Source: CAXXOK01 sp964497495 (GTDB lineage: Bacteria > Bacillota > Clostridia > Christensenellales > Aristaeellaceae). Taken from it: 64,000 bases of DNA. Shown in pieces: positions 34,880 through 43,839 of the stretch (position 1 is its first letter; the number at the start of each line of letters is the position of its first letter). The stretch spans positions 1-64,000 of the forward strand of contig CAZCCZ010000007.1 in NCBI GenBank assembly GCA_964497495.1. The letters are read 5' to 3'. The notes beneath the pieces were generated by a model. It did no database searches. It saw nothing but the letters and a program-made list of their open reading frames with translations, and had not been told where the DNA came from. The position numbers and the translations under genes were made by a program.

Positions 34880-37516
34880 TTATACCGGAGAATCCAGAAT
34901 CACGCATATCTCTTCCAGCACGCGGGTCAACAACGTAACGAATTCCTCGCTAAGGGGGCCGGCGGCGGCCCCGTCGCCGCCTTCCAGCGCGGCCTGCAAC
35001 CGGGAAGAAACCTCGTATAGCGGCCTGGCGCCGATGCTGCCGGAACTGCTCTTGACTTTATGCGCGATACCCGCCGCGTCCGCGTATCGCTTTTCACCTA
35101 TGGCGAGCTTCATGCGTTCGGCCGTGTCCAGGTTCTCTTTCCGGTATTCTATCAGGATATTACGGTAAAGTTCCGGCCCAAGCCCCAGTTCCCGGGCACC
35201 CTTTTCGGCATCCAGTATCGCCGGTTGAGTGTTGGGCTTCGGTCTGGACGACTGCAAGAGGTCCCGGACCGTACGGATAAAACGCTCCGGATCGAAGGGC
35301 TTGCTGATATAGGCGTGTATCCCGCTTTGCTCGCAGCGGGCCTGAACGCCTGCCACCACGTCCGCCGTCATGGCGACCACGGGCACATCCGGGGAGAGCT
35401 TGCGGATCGCTTCCGTCGCCTCGTATCCGTTCATCACCGGCATATGCAGGTCCATCAGGATCAGGTCGATACGGTCCCGGCTCTGCCCGAAAAGCTCCAC
35501 GGCCTCCTTGCCGTCCTCCGCGATGATCACTTCCGCGCCGATTTGGTCCAGCAGCGACTTGGCGATGAGCTGATTGGTTTTATTATCCTCCGCCACAAGT
35601 ACGCAGCGTGGCTCGTCCAACGGAAGAAGTTCGCTTTCCGCCGTTTGCGCCTCCGCGACCGCTTTCATGTGGAAGACGTCCAGTATCGCGTTGAGAAGGA
35701 TGGAAGGCACCACCGGCTTGCCCACGCCGATATCCACGCCGTGTTCGCCGCATTGGTCGAAAAGATCCTCCCGCATCATCGGCAAAAGCATCAGCACCTT
35801 CGGTTTCCGAATAATACGCGGGTTGGCGGCCACTTCGTCCGAGTACTGGAAGCCGCCCCCCGCAGGGGTTTCATAATCGATGATGATAAAATCGAAAGGC
35901 ACGGCGTACTTGACGTTCGCCGTTTCCAGCAGATTTGTCGCGCTGTGCGGGGATGTGGTCAGTTCGCAGTTGATGCCGAAGGACTCGAGGTACTTGCGGA
36001 TCATGTTCATGCTGGCCCCGCGTTTATCCAGTACCAGCGCCTTCATGTTCCGGAAAAGCTCCGCGGGCACGTGATCCAGGCTCTCCTTCTCCTTTTCGGC
36101 ATCCGCGGCGAGGGTGAGGCGGACGATGAAACTGGAACCTTCGCCAAGGGTGCTGAACACCTGCACGTCGCCACCCATCAGTTCCGTAAGGTTTTTAACG
36201 ATCGAAAGCCCCAACCCCGTGCCGCCGAAACGACGGTTGATGCTTACATCGGCCTGCGAATAGGGGACGAAGAGCTTCTTCACCTGTTCTTCCGACATGC
36301 CGATGCCCGTATCGCGGACGGTGAAGGAGACGTGATAACGGTCGTTCTCCCTGGCCAGCAGGCGGATATCCAGCGTTACCTCGCCCTTGCTGGTAAACTT
36401 GGCGGCATTATTGAGGAGGTTAATCAGAATCTGCCCCAAACGTTTCGCGTCGCCGAAGAACCAGTTCGGCACGCCCGGGTCCTTGGTAAGCACAAACCCG
36501 ATTTCCCGCTCCTCGATCTGGTAGGAAACGACGTTCACCACGTCCTGCACCGTCTGGTCGAGGCTGAAGGAGGCGATATCTAACTCCATTTTGCCGGATT
36601 CGATTTTGGAAAAATCGAGGATGTCGTTGATAATACCCAGCATGTTCGCGGACGAATGGGTGATCTTGTCCACATACATCCTCTGCGTAAGCGATAAGGA
36701 GGTTTTTTTCAGCAGGTAGGACATGCCCGTGATGCCGTTGAGCGGCGTGCGTATCTCGTGGGACATTCGGGCCAGAAACACGGACTTGGATTGGTTGGCT
36801 TCGTCCGCCTCGCGCTTGGCTTTCTCCAACTCGCTTTGCGCCTGCCTGCGCATCCTGATTTCTTTGCGCAGGCGTAGAATCCAGAAGAACGAGACGAGCA
36901 GGATGAGCAGGGTCAGCCCGCCGGCGATGCCGATGATCCGCAGGATGCCTGAAAAGTCGGCGTTCGTTTCCACGTTGATCCATTTATCGCTGATGGCAAG
37001 CCTGCTTTCCTCGTCGATGGCGTTTAGCGCCTTGTTGAGGATGCCGACCAGTTCCGGCCAGTCGTCCCGTACGGCGAAATAAAGGGACTGCGGGGCCTGC
37101 GAGTCGATCGGGATATAACGGAGATTCGTAATGCCGTTCGTCTTGGCAAGGTAGTTGGACGTAGCCAGATTGCCGATGAAGGCGACCTCCGTACCGTTGG
37201 AAACCGCCAGCAGCGCGTCTTCCACGGCTTCGTAGAGATCCAGCCGAATCTGGGGGTAATCGACCAGAAAGCTGTTGTGGGAACTGTCCTTCTGCACGGC
37301 GACGGCTTTCCCGTACAGATCCGAGAAAGACTGGATGCTCTTCTCGTCTTGATTCACGAAAATGACCCGCTGGAAGGACAGATAGGCGTTGGAGAAAAGG
37401 AAATAACGCTCCCTCTGCGCGGTCTTGGATACGCAGGGCAGCATATCCAGTTTTTTTTCGACGGCGGATTCGTAGGCCTGCGACCAGGTCAGCCCGCGCG
37501 CGATATCGAACGACAA
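34880..37516 (-). CDS. Hybrid sensor histidine kinase, main part of a frameshifted gene
   Basis: An 878-aa frame that begins at a TTG without ribosome site. Upstream, the same frame continues ADYLSLISQETG, which joins in sense to the N-terminal fragment at 37540-37785. Domains: the rest of a periplasmic SBP_bac_3 sensor (to about 195); a membrane helix (ILRIIGIAGGLTLLILLVSF); a kinase core with H-box ARMSHEIRTPLNGITGM, N-box LLNNAAKF and G-box DTGIGMSEEQV. A degenerate receiver follows, then a true receiver (LVAEDNKTNQ, LILMDLHMPVMNGYE). Last is an Hpt domain with the phosphotransfer His in IAHKVKSSSG. This is a BvgS/EvgS-like layout. It probably feeds phosphate to the neighbouring receiver-EAL protein. 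Confidence 0.85.
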   Translation of the reverse strand: MSFDIARGLTWSQAYESAVEKKLDMLPCVSKTAQRERYFLFSNAYLSFQRVIFVNQDEKSIQSFSDLYGKAVAVQKDSSHNSFLVDYPQIRLDLYEAVEDALLAVSNGTEVAFIGNLATSNYLAKTNGITNLRYIPIDSQAPQSLYFAVRDDWPELVGILNKALNAIDEESRLAISDKWINVETNADFSGILRIIGIAGGLTLLILLVSFFWILRLRKEIRMRRQAQSELEKAKREADEANQSKSVFLARMSHEIRTPLNGITGMSYLLKKTSLSLTQRMYVDKITHSSANMLGIINDILDFSKIESGKMELDIASFSLDQTVQDVVNVVSYQIEEREIGFVLTKDPGVPNWFFGDAKRLGQILINLLNNAAKFTSKGEVTLDIRLLARENDRYHVSFTVRDTGIGMSEEQVKKLFVPYSQADVSINRRFGGTGLGLSIVKNLTELMGGDVQVFSTLGEGSSFIVRLTLAADAEKEKESLDHVPAELFRNMKALVLDKRGASMNMIRKYLESFGINCELTTSPHSATNLLETANVKYAVPFDFIIIDYETPAGGGFQYSDEVAANPRIIRKPKVLMLLPMMREDLFDQCGEHGVDIGVGKPVVPSILLNAILDVFHMKAVAEAQTAESELLPLDEPRCVLVAEDNKTNQLIAKSLLDQIGAEVIIAEDGKEAVELFGQSRDRIDLILMDLHMPVMNGYEATEAIRKLSPDVPVVAMTADVVAGVQARCEQSGIHAYISKPFDPERFIRTVRDLLQSSRPKPNTQPAILDAEKGARELGLGPELYRNILIEYRKENLDTAERMKLAIGEKRYADAAGIAHKVKSSSGSIGARPLYEVSSRLQAALEGGDGAAAGPLSEEFVTLLTRVLEEICVILDSPV

Positions 37517-37539
37517 CCCTGTTTCCTGAGAGATCAGGC

Positions 37540-37785
37540 TCAGATAATCCGCGCAATACCTTTATATATTCCGTCCGAATCGAAGAACTCGTAGGGGATG
37601 AACTTAGGATCGACGCCGAGACGAATGGTCGGATGCGCCGCGATGAAGGCGGTTTCTTCGTCCGTAAGGCCGAGCGAAGACAGGCCGGCCGTCCGTTTCG
37701 GCTGAATTTGAGCCGTCTCGGCAGCCGCGCAGGAAAACAGCAGGAACAGCGCGAGGATCAGAGCCAGGAACCCGGATGCCTTCAT
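37540..37785 (-). pseudogene. N-terminal fragment of the hybrid kinase (frameshift at ~37545)
   Basis: 81 aa with a signal peptide (FLALILALFLLFSCAAAE) and the start of a SBP_bac_3 sensor (TIRLGVDPKFIPYEFFDSDG). The frame then closes at GIARII. In the minus-strand bases GGTATTGCGCGGATTATC, adding one base inside GCGCG gives GIAADYLSLISQETG, the usual family continuation, and joins the frame of 34880-37516. The intact protein would be about 968 aa. Either a true one-base deletion has inactivated the gene, or the base was lost in sequencing. Confidence 0.85.
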
Positions 37786-37821
37786 AACGGCACACTCCTT
37801 CCGGCAAGGGGAGTCGTTCGG

Positions 37822-39159
37822 TTACCGGCTGTTCAAAATCGCATTCCCTTTTTCTTCCACGTCTTTCAGGAATTCCTCTATGGACAGTTCCCCGGTCATC
37901 AGCCGGTGCAGCCTCGGCCCGTACACCTCGTCCTTGACGAGCTGCCATGCCGGTACGGGAACGTCCACGCTGGGGTTGGAAAACCCGTCGATAAAGGTTT
38001 GGTATTCAGGATGATCTTTGAATATCTGAATGTCCGCCATATCGGTGCGTATCGGCGTGCGGAAGGGGTAATAAGCGTCGTGCTCGGGGCTGTATTCGCC
38101 TTTCAATATCTCCGCCTGCGCCTCTTTGGAGATCATGTAGCGGATGAAGCGCACCGCGGACTGTTTGCCCTTCTCGCTGATGTCGGGGGAAACGGACAGC
38201 ATCAGCGGGCCGACTTCCGAGCACAACCCGAAGGTTTTCAGCGGCAGGATACCCACCTCGAAAGGCGAGCCGTTCTTTTCGATATCCGTTACGCCCCAGA
38301 TGCCGAGAATTTCAAAGGCGATTTCCTGCGCGCGGAAGGCGTCGGTTACCTCGACGGCCGAGTCGTTCTCCCAGCCCGGCGGCGCGTAAGGGCCCAGCAC
38401 GTCGCGGTACAGGCGCAGCGCCTCGGCGGAACGGGCGTTGTTGACGGTTACGGCTTTCCCGTCCTCGCTTACGAGGCTGGAACCGAAACCGTAAATAAAC
38501 TGATTGACCATCCAGGAAACGTCGTTGCCGGAAGCGCCGACAAGGCCGAGGCCTCCGGCACCGGTTTTTTCCTTGACGGTTTTAATTGCGGAAACCAACG
38601 CGTCCATGTCGGTTAACGTTTCCGCCCGTACGCCTGCTTTCTGAAGAAGGCTTTTATTGTATAGCAGGCACATCGAATGCCCTAGCCACGGAATGCCGTA
38701 CGTCCTGCCGTCCACGCCGCCCAAAGCCCAGATTTTCTCATAATAAAGACTCTTAACGTCCGAAAAGAGGTCGCTTACGTCCAGAAGAAGACCGTTGCCC
38801 CCGAAATACTTCACAAACCGGTAGGGGAGCACGAACACGGTTTCCGGCTCGCCAGCCAGCAGCGCTTCGATCGCGGCCCTGTCCTCGTCGCCGTTGACCA
38901 GCGTTACGGCGCCTTCTTGTCCGACCTGATCGTTATAGGTATCGACGATCGACTGGATCGCTTCCCCGCGTCCGGAATACCCTTTCCATGTTATCCGGAA
39001 CGTAAGGGGCGTCAAGACATCCGTTTGCGACGCGGCGGTGCCCGCCAGCGCCGGGGAAGCCGTAGACAAAACGCCCGGAGACGGCCCCTGCCCGCAGGAA
39101 ACCAGCACCGTGCAGAATGCCATCAGCACGACCAGGACGGCGTATTTTTGCCAGCGCAT
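37822..39159 (-). CDS. Extracellular solute-binding lipoprotein (family 1), without permease genes
   Basis: A 445-aa protein with a lipoprotein signal (VLVVLMAFCTVLVSC, Cys at about residue 22) and a Ser/Ala/Thr linker. A family-1 carbohydrate-type binding protein follows (LTFRITWKGYSGRGEAIQ, YGIPWLGHSMCLLYNKSLL, AFRAQEIAFEILGIWG). The ATG has TTGGAGGCG upstream. It stands under the promoter at 39327-39355 and first in an operon with the hybrid kinase and the EAL protein, with no permease or ATPase. It is therefore more likely a ligand-binding input for signalling than a transport component. That is inference. Confidence 0.88.
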   Translation of the reverse strand: MRWQKYAVLVVLMAFCTVLVSCGQGPSPGVLSTASPALAGTAASQTDVLTPLTFRITWKGYSGRGEAIQSIVDTYNDQVGQEGAVTLVNGDEDRAAIEALLAGEPETVFVLPYRFVKYFGGNGLLLDVSDLFSDVKSLYYEKIWALGGVDGRTYGIPWLGHSMCLLYNKSLLQKAGVRAETLTDMDALVSAIKTVKEKTGAGGLGLVGASGNDVSWMVNQFIYGFGSSLVSEDGKAVTVNNARSAEALRLYRDVLGPYAPPGWENDSAVEVTDAFRAQEIAFEILGIWGVTDIEKNGSPFEVGILPLKTFGLCSEVGPLMLSVSPDISEKGKQSAVRFIRYMISKEAQAEILKGEYSPEHDAYYPFRTPIRTDMADIQIFKDHPEYQTFIDGFSNPSVDVPVPAWQLVKDEVYGPRLHRLMTGELSIEEFLKDVEEKGNAILNSR

Positions 39160-39326
39160 TCAGATTCGCCTCCAATGAGACTACCGTGCGACACGGGCAC
39201 CGGGAACGGCAGGACGACTAATGGCTTTTTAAAGGAAGCGTTGGTCAAAGCGCCTGGCGACGTTACCTTTACGGAGAGGAAGAACTGCAGGTCAATTGGG
39301 AAAGATAATACTTTCATTTATTAGTT

Positions 39327-39355
39327 ATTATATAAGCAATACAAGTCGCTGTCAA
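39327..39355 (-). promoter_or_regulatory. Consensus sigma-A promoter of the signalling operon
   Basis: On the minus strand TTGACA (39350-39355), 17 bases, TATAAT (39327-39332): a perfect match to consensus, about 170 bases before the binding-protein ATG. Confidence 0.88.
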
Positions 39356-39379
39356 TCAAATGAGACACTGAATTTTGAA

Positions 39380-39684
39380 TATATAACCAAAGACCTTTAC
39401 AACTTATTAAATTGGCGGGGATAACAGATACATTCATTCGCTTATAATTAACGATGCGTGTAATGACAATCGAACGGTTCAGACAAATTTAGCCGGACGA
39501 AGCGCTTAACGGGAGTCACACAACCAATTCACCAGACGGACAGGGACAGACTGAACCGGTGCGGAAAATTAAACAAACGACGACCACGGTTGCCGTGGGC
39601 AAACCCGGTTGCCTGCTCCTATTGATTTTTTGGTTTAAGTCAACGCGGCCCTTGTGCAGAGGCGGTTTTTCCGCCGTATTTCGG
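39380..39684. other. Intergenic region without recognised gene
   Basis: Between the two divergent promoters there is no supported reading frame. Small hairpins occur, such as CCACGG-TTG-CCGTGG at 39584-39598 and GGCGG-TTTTT-CCGCC at 39661-39675, just upstream of the transporter promoter. Their role is unknown. Confidence 0.4.
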
Positions 39685-39713
39685 TTGACATTCCGAAAGA
39701 CCGTGGCTATAAT
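39685..39713 (+). promoter_or_regulatory. Consensus sigma-A promoter of the YfcC-type transporter
   Basis: TTGACA (39685-39690), 17 bases, TATAAT (39708-39713), about 55 bases before the GTG start at 39769. Confidence 0.9.
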
Positions 39714-39768
39714 ACACGCAATTGCATAAATATCCGTTTATCTCAAACGAAATGAGGAGGCATATCCG

Positions 39769-41250
39769 GTGAACGAACCGAAGAAGGAAGAAGCTTCCCT
39801 GCGAATCGGAATGAGGACGTTTTGGATCGCCTTTTCCATCCTGCTGGCGTTAATCGTAACCGTTGGGATCCTGACCAGCGTGGTTCCCACAGGAAGCTAT
39901 CAGCGGCAAACGGTGGATGGCAAGGAAGCGCTGATTCAGGGCTCCTTTCAGTATACGAACGCCGAGCGTCTGCCGGTGTACAAATGGTTTACGGCGCCCT
40001 TCGAGGTGGTTTTCGGCCCGGACGGCGCGGTGATCCTTGTGATCGTATTCTTCCTGCTGGCGGTAAGCATGGCCTTCTCGCTGCTGGAACAAAGCGATAT
40101 CATGTCCCTGTTCATTCTGAAAACCGTACGGAAATTCGGCGGACGGAAGTACGTATTGCTGGCTGTGGTCGTATTTTTCTTCATGCTGTTGGGGGCGGTG
40201 CTGGGCACTTTCGAGGAGAATATCGCGCTGATCCCGATGATCATCGCGCTTTCCTACTGCCTGGGGTGGGATTCGCTCGTGGGCCTGGGCATGTGCATGC
40301 TGGCTTCCTGCTTCGGGTTTACGGCGGCCATTTCCAATCCGTTTTCCATCGCCATCACGCAGGAAATTGCCGATCTGCCGCTGTACTCCGGCTCCGGGTA
40401 CCGCGTCATTATCTTTATCACGTATTACGCCGTCGTGTTTTTCTTCCTGTACCGTTACGCCCGTAAGATCGAGAAGACGCCCGAGAAATCGCTGACGTAC
40501 GGGGACGATGCCTTCCTGCGGGAAAAATACCGCGACATCGACAGCATACAGGCGATGCTGGACGATAAAACGCCCGAACAGTACCGGGAAGTGAAGCGCG
40601 CGGGGCTGGTGTTCGCCGTTTTTACGGGCCTGATGCTGCTGCTGATCGTTTCCGCATCTTTCGTTCCCGTTTTATCCGACCTCGCTTTACCCGTCATCGG
40701 TTTGCTGATGCTGGCGGGCGGACTGACTGCCTCCGGTATCGCGGGAATCCCGTTCGGAAAGCGGATGCGCATCGCCGGGAAGGCGGCGGGCGGCATTGCG
40801 CCGGGCATCGCGCTGATCCTGATGGCGATGAGCGTGAAGTTCATCATCAGCGAAGGCGGCATTATGGATACGATCCTTTACCATACCGCCAACGCCATCC
40901 AGAGCACGTCGCCCTACGTGGCCATCCTTCTGGTGTACGCGCTGATTCTGCTGCTGGAGCTGTTCGTGGGCTCTTCTTCGGCCAAAGCGTTTCTGGTGAT
41001 GCCGCTTATCGCACCGCTTTCGGATCTGGTGGGCATCACGCGGCAGACCTCCGTACTGGCCTTCTGCTTCGGCGATGGGTTTTCCAACATCATTTACCCC
41101 ACGAACCCCGTGCTGCTCATTTGCCTGGGGCTGACCGTGGTCACCTACACGAAGTGGATGAAATGGACGATCAAACTGCAGCTGGTCTCGCTGGCTATCG
41201 CCTGCGTTTTCCTGCTGATCGGCGTTGCCATCGGGTACGGGCCGTTCTGA
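39769..41250 (+). CDS. yfcC: YfcC family transporter (basic amino acid/C4-dicarboxylate carrier-like)
   Basis: The product is 493 aa from a GTG start, 8 bases after GAGGAGG. About twelve hydrophobic helices are present, with family signatures ILTSVVPTGSYQR near the N-terminus, FEENIALIPMIIALSYCLGW, CFGFTAAISNPFSIAI, SSSAKAFLVMPLIAPL and GFSNIIYPTNPVLLICLGL. These proteins belong to the ion-transporter superfamily with DcuC and ArcD-like carriers. Substrates are probably amino or organic acids taken up or exchanged in energy metabolism. Monocistronic: own consensus promoter and a terminator at 41307-41344. Confidence 0.92.
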   Translation: MNEPKKEEASLRIGMRTFWIAFSILLALIVTVGILTSVVPTGSYQRQTVDGKEALIQGSFQYTNAERLPVYKWFTAPFEVVFGPDGAVILVIVFFLLAVSMAFSLLEQSDIMSLFILKTVRKFGGRKYVLLAVVVFFFMLLGAVLGTFEENIALIPMIIALSYCLGWDSLVGLGMCMLASCFGFTAAISNPFSIAITQEIADLPLYSGSGYRVIIFITYYAVVFFFLYRYARKIEKTPEKSLTYGDDAFLREKYRDIDSIQAMLDDKTPEQYREVKRAGLVFAVFTGLMLLLIVSASFVPVLSDLALPVIGLLMLAGGLTASGIAGIPFGKRMRIAGKAAGGIAPGIALILMAMSVKFIISEGGIMDTILYHTANAIQSTSPYVAILLVYALILLLELFVGSSSAKAFLVMPLIAPLSDLVGITRQTSVLAFCFGDGFSNIIYPTNPVLLICLGLTVVTYTKWMKWTIKLQLVSLAIACVFLLIGVAIGYGPF

Positions 41251-41306
41251 CGCGCGGCAGGGGAGAAGCGGGCGGTAAGAACCCGACCACAAGCGGGACG
41301 TTTCAG

Positions 41307-41344
41307 GCGGCGGAACCGGAATGCGGGTTTCGCCGCTTTCTGTT
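41307..41344 (+). terminator. Terminator after the YfcC transporter gene
   Basis: GCGGCGGAACC-type arm (41307-41317) pairs over 11 bp, with one G-U, with GGTTTCGCCGC (41326-41336), followed by TTTCTGTTTC. Confidence 0.75.
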
Positions 41345-41469
41345 TCTGCTGCATTCCCGGCCGGTCTATGGTATGATGGAAGCGAAAAGGGCGTCCGCGC
41401 CGAACGCGGATGCGTCCGGAGGACGGGCCGCTTCGGAACGAACGGCAGACCGACGCAAGGAGAAACCGC

Positions 41470-42570
41470 ATGGGAGATGTTCTTCAATTTACTTTTTACG
41501 GGAACACGGTGCTGAGATACCTGATCTTCCTGGTCAGCCTCCCGGCATGCGTGACCCTCCTGCGTGTTTTTACGAAGCTGATTATGAAAACGCTTCGTAG
41601 AAACGCGGAAAAATCGAAAAAGAAGCCGAACGAGGCGCTGGAGCAGAGCATACGGAAATATCTCGTGCCGGTGCTTTACTTCGTCGCGGTTCTGGCGTGC
41701 CTGAAAATACTGACGCTCACGCCCGCGGTGCAAAACGTCGTGGACGCCGCGGTGAAGGTGTTTTTCGCCTTCTACGGGGGCTATTGCCTCACGCGCGCGG
41801 CCGCTTATTTCCTTACGCGGTACTGGAAAAGGCGGAAACACGCGGCGGACGGCAAGGTGGCGTTCCAATGGATCAACGGCGCCGCGAAGTTCCTGATCTG
41901 GAGCGTCGTCACCATCCTGTTCCTGCAAAACATCGGCGTAAAGATCGACGCGCTGATCGCCGGGCTGGGCGTAGGCGGCCTCGCCGTTGCCTTCGCAGCC
42001 CAGGTGGTGCTGGAGGACGTATTCTGCTTCTTCACCATCATTTTCGACCGTCCTTTCGAAACGGGGGATTTTATCATCGCGGGCGAACAGATGGGCACGG
42101 TGGAGCATATCGGGGTGAAAACCACGCGCCTGCGCGCGCCGGACGGAGAACAGCTGATTCTTTCCAACAAGGATATGACGAGTTCCCGCATTCGCAACTT
42201 CAAGACCATGGAACAGCGCCGGGTGGTGTTCCGGCTGGGCGTCACCTACGATACGGACGCGAAGGTGCTGGCGGAAATTCCCGATATTCTGAAGGAAGCT
42301 ATCGACAGCGTGGAAAACGCCTCGTTCGCGCGTGCGCACTTCGTTTCTTTCGGAGCGTCCAGCCTCGATTTCGAGATCGCCTACCACGTGCTCAGCAGCG
42401 ATTTCGACCGGTACATGGAAGTTCACCATCAGATCAACCTGAAGATCAAAGACGAATTCGACCAGCGCGGGATCGCCTTCGCGTTCCCGACGCAGACGAT
42501 CTACGTGGCGGGCGGTCAGTCCACCGACAAGAAACCGGGGTATGAATCCGAAGAGGAGGCAAAAGCATGA
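41470..42570 (+). CDS. Mechanosensitive ion channel, MscS family
   Basis: The product is about 366 aa from the ATG at 41470 (AAGGAG 7 bases before). N-terminal helices (YLIFLVSLPACVTLLRVF, VPVLYFVAVLACLKIL, FFAFYGGYCL) are followed by the pore helix with the Gly/Ala pattern LIAGLGVGGLAVAFAAQ and the beta domain (FETGDFIIAGEQMGTVEHIG). A cytoplasmic cage domain closes it. By family it opens on membrane tension to release solutes after hypo-osmotic shock. Its last bases overlap the start of the flavoprotein gene (ATGA). Confidence 0.94.
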   Translation: MGDVLQFTFYGNTVLRYLIFLVSLPACVTLLRVFTKLIMKTLRRNAEKSKKKPNEALEQSIRKYLVPVLYFVAVLACLKILTLTPAVQNVVDAAVKVFFAFYGGYCLTRAAAYFLTRYWKRRKHAADGKVAFQWINGAAKFLIWSVVTILFLQNIGVKIDALIAGLGVGGLAVAFAAQVVLEDVFCFFTIIFDRPFETGDFIIAGEQMGTVEHIGVKTTRLRAPDGEQLILSNKDMTSSRIRNFKTMEQRRVVFRLGVTYDTDAKVLAEIPDILKEAIDSVENASFARAHFVSFGASSLDFEIAYHVLSSDFDRYMEVHHQINLKIKDEFDQRGIAFAFPTQTIYVAGGQSTDKKPGYESEEEAKA

Positions 42571-43828
42571 GAATCATCGTTATCGGCGCGGTCGCGGCGG
42601 GCACGTCCGCCGCCGCCAAAGCCCGGCGCAACCGCGAGGACGCCGAAATCGTGGTGTACGAGAAAGATCGTTATATCTCCTACTCCGGCTGCGGAATGCC
42701 TTACTTTCTGGGCGGAGTGGTGGAAAAAGCGGAGGAACTGACGCCGCGTGACCCGGAGTACTTCAAGAGCCGCTATAACGTGGACGTGCTGACAGGCCAC
42801 GAGGTGCTTGCTGTGGACACGGTTCAAAAGCTTGTTACGGTGAAAAACCTCGACACGGAGCGTACGTTTGCCGACCGCTACGACAGGCTGGTAATCGCTA
42901 CGGGCGCTGCGGTGGTAACGCCGCCCATACGCGGCGTCGAAGGTCAGCGCGTGTTCACGCTTCGCAACGTGAACGACATGCTCCGCATCGAGGCGTTTCT
43001 GGAGAAGGAACACCCGAAGACCGCCGCGGTGGTCGGCAGCGGCTTCGTGGGGCTCGAAATGTGCGAGAATCTGAAAAGACGGGGGATCGCGGTGCGCCTG
43101 TTCGAGCGGCTGCCGCAGGTGGCGCCCTGGCTGGACGAGGATATGGCAGCGCACGTGCAAAACCACATCGAGGCGCAGGGCGTACCCGTCGAGACGGGCG
43201 TATCCGTTACGGAGATCGCGGAGGACGGAATCGTACTGGCGGACGGGCGGCGGTTCGGGGCCGAAATGACGCTTGTTTCCGCGGGCGTTCGCCCCGCTAC
43301 GCGGCTTGCGAAAGAGGCGGGCATCGAACTGGGCCTGAACGGAGCGATCCGGGTGGACGCCGCGATGCGCACCAGCGCGCCGGACGTATACGCCTGCGGG
43401 GACTGCGCGGAGCAGTTCCACGTCGTTACGGGCAAGCCGGTGTGGCGTCCGCTGGGCTCCACCGCCAACAAGACCGGGCGAATCGCCGGCGACAACGTGA
43501 CCGGCGGAGACCTGGCGTTTCGCGGCGTGCTGGGTACCAACATTTGCAAAGTGTTCGAGTTGGCCGTGGCGCAGACGGGACTGTCCGAACGCGAAGCGCG
43601 CGCGGAGGGATACGACGTTGAGGTTTGCCACAACATCAAACCCGACAGACCGGAGTACATGCACGGACGGGAAATGATCATCAAGGCCGTGGCGGACAGG
43701 GCAGGCGGGCGGCTGCTGGGCGCGCAGATCGTCGGATACGAGGGCGTTGACAAACGCATCGACGTTTTCGCCACGGCCATTACCTTCGGGGCGAAGGCGG
43801 GCGATCTGTTCCATCTGGATCTGGCGTA
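42567..43828 (+). CDS. NAD(P)H/FAD-dependent CoA-disulfide reductase-like flavoprotein, 5' part up to the gap
   Basis: About 421 aa before the N-run. The FAD motif VIGAVAAGTSAAAKARR is followed by EKDRYISYSGCGMPYFLGG, which holds the single redox Cys of the CoA-disulfide reductase group. NAD-binding is AAVVGSGFVGLEMCENL, and VYACGDCAEQFH is the FAD-ribityl site. The dimerisation domain reaches GDLFHLDLA, where the gap begins. Family members use NAD(P)H to reduce CoA disulfide, polysulfide or related thiols. The sequence after the gap resumes upstream in homology, so this and the next entry may be two different genes. Confidence 0.88.
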
Positions 43829-43838
43829 NNNNNNNNNN
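43829..43838. other. Assembly gap (10 N) inside a flavoprotein gene
   Basis: Ten N. The protein homologous to residues just before it (GAQIVGYEGVDKRID...LDLA) is read again just after it in diverged form (GAQVVGTEGVDKRVD...LELAYAPP), in a different reading frame. The join is therefore not a simple small gap. Confidence 0.95.
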
Positions 43839-43839
43839 G

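Noticed and set aside
35060..36583. 507-codon open frame on the plus strand
   Set aside because: Antisense to the hybrid kinase, whose motifs are unambiguous; Arg/His-rich shadow.
38933..39175. 80-codon minus-strand frame at the start of the binding-protein gene
   Set aside because: It is a second frame of the lipoprotein gene, which has the signal peptide, lipobox and ribosome site.
40687..42429. 580-codon open frame on the minus strand
   Set aside because: Antisense to the YfcC and MscS genes, rich in Arg/His/Gln as expected of shadow frames in GC-rich DNA, with no domain or ribosome site.
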